From Spirochaetae bacterium HGW-Spirochaetae-7 (lineage in GTDB: Bacteria > Spirochaetota > Spirochaetia > Treponematales > UBA12059): DNA of 22,730 nt. The translations under genes were made by a program, and so were the position numbers. The stretch lies in the NCBI GenBank assembly GCA_002839245.1, contig PGXR01000009.1, positions 1 through 22,730 on the forward strand, read 5' to 3'. The notes below the pieces were generated by a model. The model worked only from the letters and a program-made list of their open reading frames with translations, was not told where the DNA came from and did no database searches. Shown here piece after piece: positions 21,768 through 22,730 of this stretch. Positions within the stretch are counted from its first letter, which is position 1, and the number at the start of each line of letters is the position of its first letter.

Positions 21768-22730
21768 TTGATCGACAAGGCCCGACTCAGGCAAAATGCT
21801 CTCCCCCTCATCATGGGCGCGCTGTCCGCCATACTCTATTGTACGGCGGCCTTCATGCCTTTCTTCCTGGTGCCCGTGCAGGTATCGGGAGGCAGGAAGG
21901 GATTCAGGGCCATGCTTGCCAGCGCCGGGCTTTCTGCGCTCATAATTTCAGCATGGCAGGTTGCCATGCTGGCTTCGGGCAGTGCCTTGAGCGCCGGAAC
22001 GCTGGCAATAGGCGTTTCCGCTCCCGCGGCAATGCTGTTCTCGCTCGCGTTCATCGCGTGGCCCCGGCTTTCGCGGATGGACTTTGCCTCGCGATCGCTC
22101 GTCGGGGCGGTGGTGGCTTCTGTGCTCTGCCTGCCTTCGTTTGTCGCGGCGGCCGGGGATGCCCTGGTCCACGACATGTTCGTTGCGGCCTTTGAAAAAG
22201 CCGCCTCGACCATGGGTATCGAAGCCCTGGATCCCGCGATGCTCTGGACCATCGTCAAGAGCGGCGTCCTGTCGAGCTTCGGGGCCATACTTTTCACGTT
22301 CTTGTTCGCGAGCGCCCTGATAGGCACGCGTTTCGGCGGCAACGGCCAGCCTCCCGCCGAGCCTATCGCAGATCCTGCGTCGTTGCCTCCCCGGCTTTCC
22401 GGCTACCGTGTGCCCGGCCCCCTCGTGTGGGCCTTGCTCGCCGCCTGGGCCGGGCTGCTCGCCAACCGCTTCTTCCCGTCTCTCGTCCTTTCGGCGGTCG
22501 CGTTGAACGCGGCCTTAGCTTTATCCATCTGCTACGCTGTCCAGGGTCTTGCCGTTGCCGGAGCGCTTGCCGATCGCGCCGGACTGGCCCCTGCCTTGCG
22601 ATTCATCGGACCGATCGTGCTCATCCTGCTCATAGCGAGCGGGATAGCCGGCTTAGTCGCCATCGGACTGCTGGCATTGCTCGGTACCCTTGAGACCTGG
22701 ATTCCGTTCCGTGCAGTAACCAAAGGAGAT
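21768..22730 (+). CDS. Membrane protein, YybS/DUF2232-like (partial, 3' end off the window)
   Basis: An open frame of 321 codons with no stop before the window edge. It encodes a multi-spanning membrane protein: about eight hydrophobic segments, with a soluble stretch between the fourth and fifth (near 22160-22240) and another around 22340-22400. The TTG at 21768, five bases after rpsR, gives a basic N-terminus (IDKARLRQN) before helix 1; ATG 21813 is the alternative but would cut into it. Position between rpsR and the expected rplI, size and topology fit YybS/DUF2232 proteins, which have this neighbourhood in other bacteria; the sequence match is not checked. The function of that family is unknown. 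The end is probably just beyond the edge. Confidence 0.72.
   Translation, partial: MIDKARLRQNALPLIMGALSAILYCTAAFMPFFLVPVQVSGGRKGFRAMLASAGLSALIISAWQVAMLASGSALSAGTLAIGVSAPAAMLFSLAFIAWPRLSRMDFASRSLVGAVVASVLCLPSFVAAAGDALVHDMFVAAFEKAASTMGIEALDPAMLWTIVKSGVLSSFGAILFTFLFASALIGTRFGGNGQPPAEPIADPASLPPRLSGYRVPGPLVWALLAAWAGLLANRFFPSLVLSAVALNAALALSICYAVQGLAVAGALADRAGLAPALRFIGPIVLILLIASGIAGLVAIGLLALLGTLETWIPFRAVTKGD
22722..22730 (+). promoter_or_regulatory. Likely ribosome-binding site of the next gene (rplI expected)
   Basis: The window ends with AAAGGAGAT, a near-perfect Shine-Dalgarno sequence. By gene order in related operons the next gene should be rplI, starting a few bases outside the window. Inference from position. 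Confidence 0.5.

Noticed and set aside
1..22730. tRNA, rRNA, CRISPR, transposase or integrase genes, and attachment-site repeats
   Set aside because: Looked for and not seen; gene content and composition look like core chromosome rather than a mobile island.

Overview
The window reads as high-GC (roughly 60% by eye), gene-dense bacterial chromosome, most likely from a spirochaete (Spirochaetota, Treponema/Spirochaeta-like). The case rests on the S6-SSB-S18 operon followed by a membrane-protein gene, the look of the S18 protein, a thiamine ABC transporter under a TPP riboswitch (an arrangement known from oral treponemes), and a large HrpA-type helicase. The assignment is inference: there is no rRNA here. 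I see no tRNA, rRNA, CRISPR array, insertion sequence or phage gene. No gene-free stretch exceeds about 205 bases; the two longest (8708-8910 and 20470-20672) are divergent control regions.

Layout. 1-5015: end of a membrane protein gene; a lipoprotein zinc peptidase (-) divergent from an EamA-type exporter (+); a Memo-like/AMMECR1 gene pair (-); and an orphan sigma-54 response regulator (+). 5012-8836: a thiamine uptake operon on the minus strand (binding lipoprotein, fused permease, ATPase) with its promoter and TPP riboswitch. 8877-11436: a DEAH-box helicase. 11483-15527: a two-gene cyclic-di-GMP module, a PilZ protein with a large acyltransferase-like C-terminus overlapping a membrane HD-GYP phosphodiesterase. 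15522-19154: a methyltransferase, trmB, a small lipoprotein and hisS, all minus strand. 19191-19987: type III pantothenate kinase. 20026-20504: a small helical protein of unknown role. 20532-22730: rpsF-ssb-rpsR, then a YybS-like membrane protein that runs off the edge, whose last bases look like the ribosome-binding site of the next gene (rplI expected).

The most striking global signal is in the starts. At least six genes that begin a transcript (starts at 1186-, 1275+, 3569-, 8911+, 19226+, 20469-) have a good -10 hexamer ending 6-7 bases before the start codon and no Shine-Dalgarno sequence, so transcription should begin on or next to the start codon (leaderless mRNA). Most operon-internal genes, hisS and the ribosomal operon instead have ribosome-binding sites. 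Four of five convergent gene pairs overlap at their 3' ends, two of them by sharing or abutting stop codons in CTAG or TCATGA palindromes. The best candidate for an undescribed functional system is the PilZ-acyltransferase-like plus HD-GYP pair.
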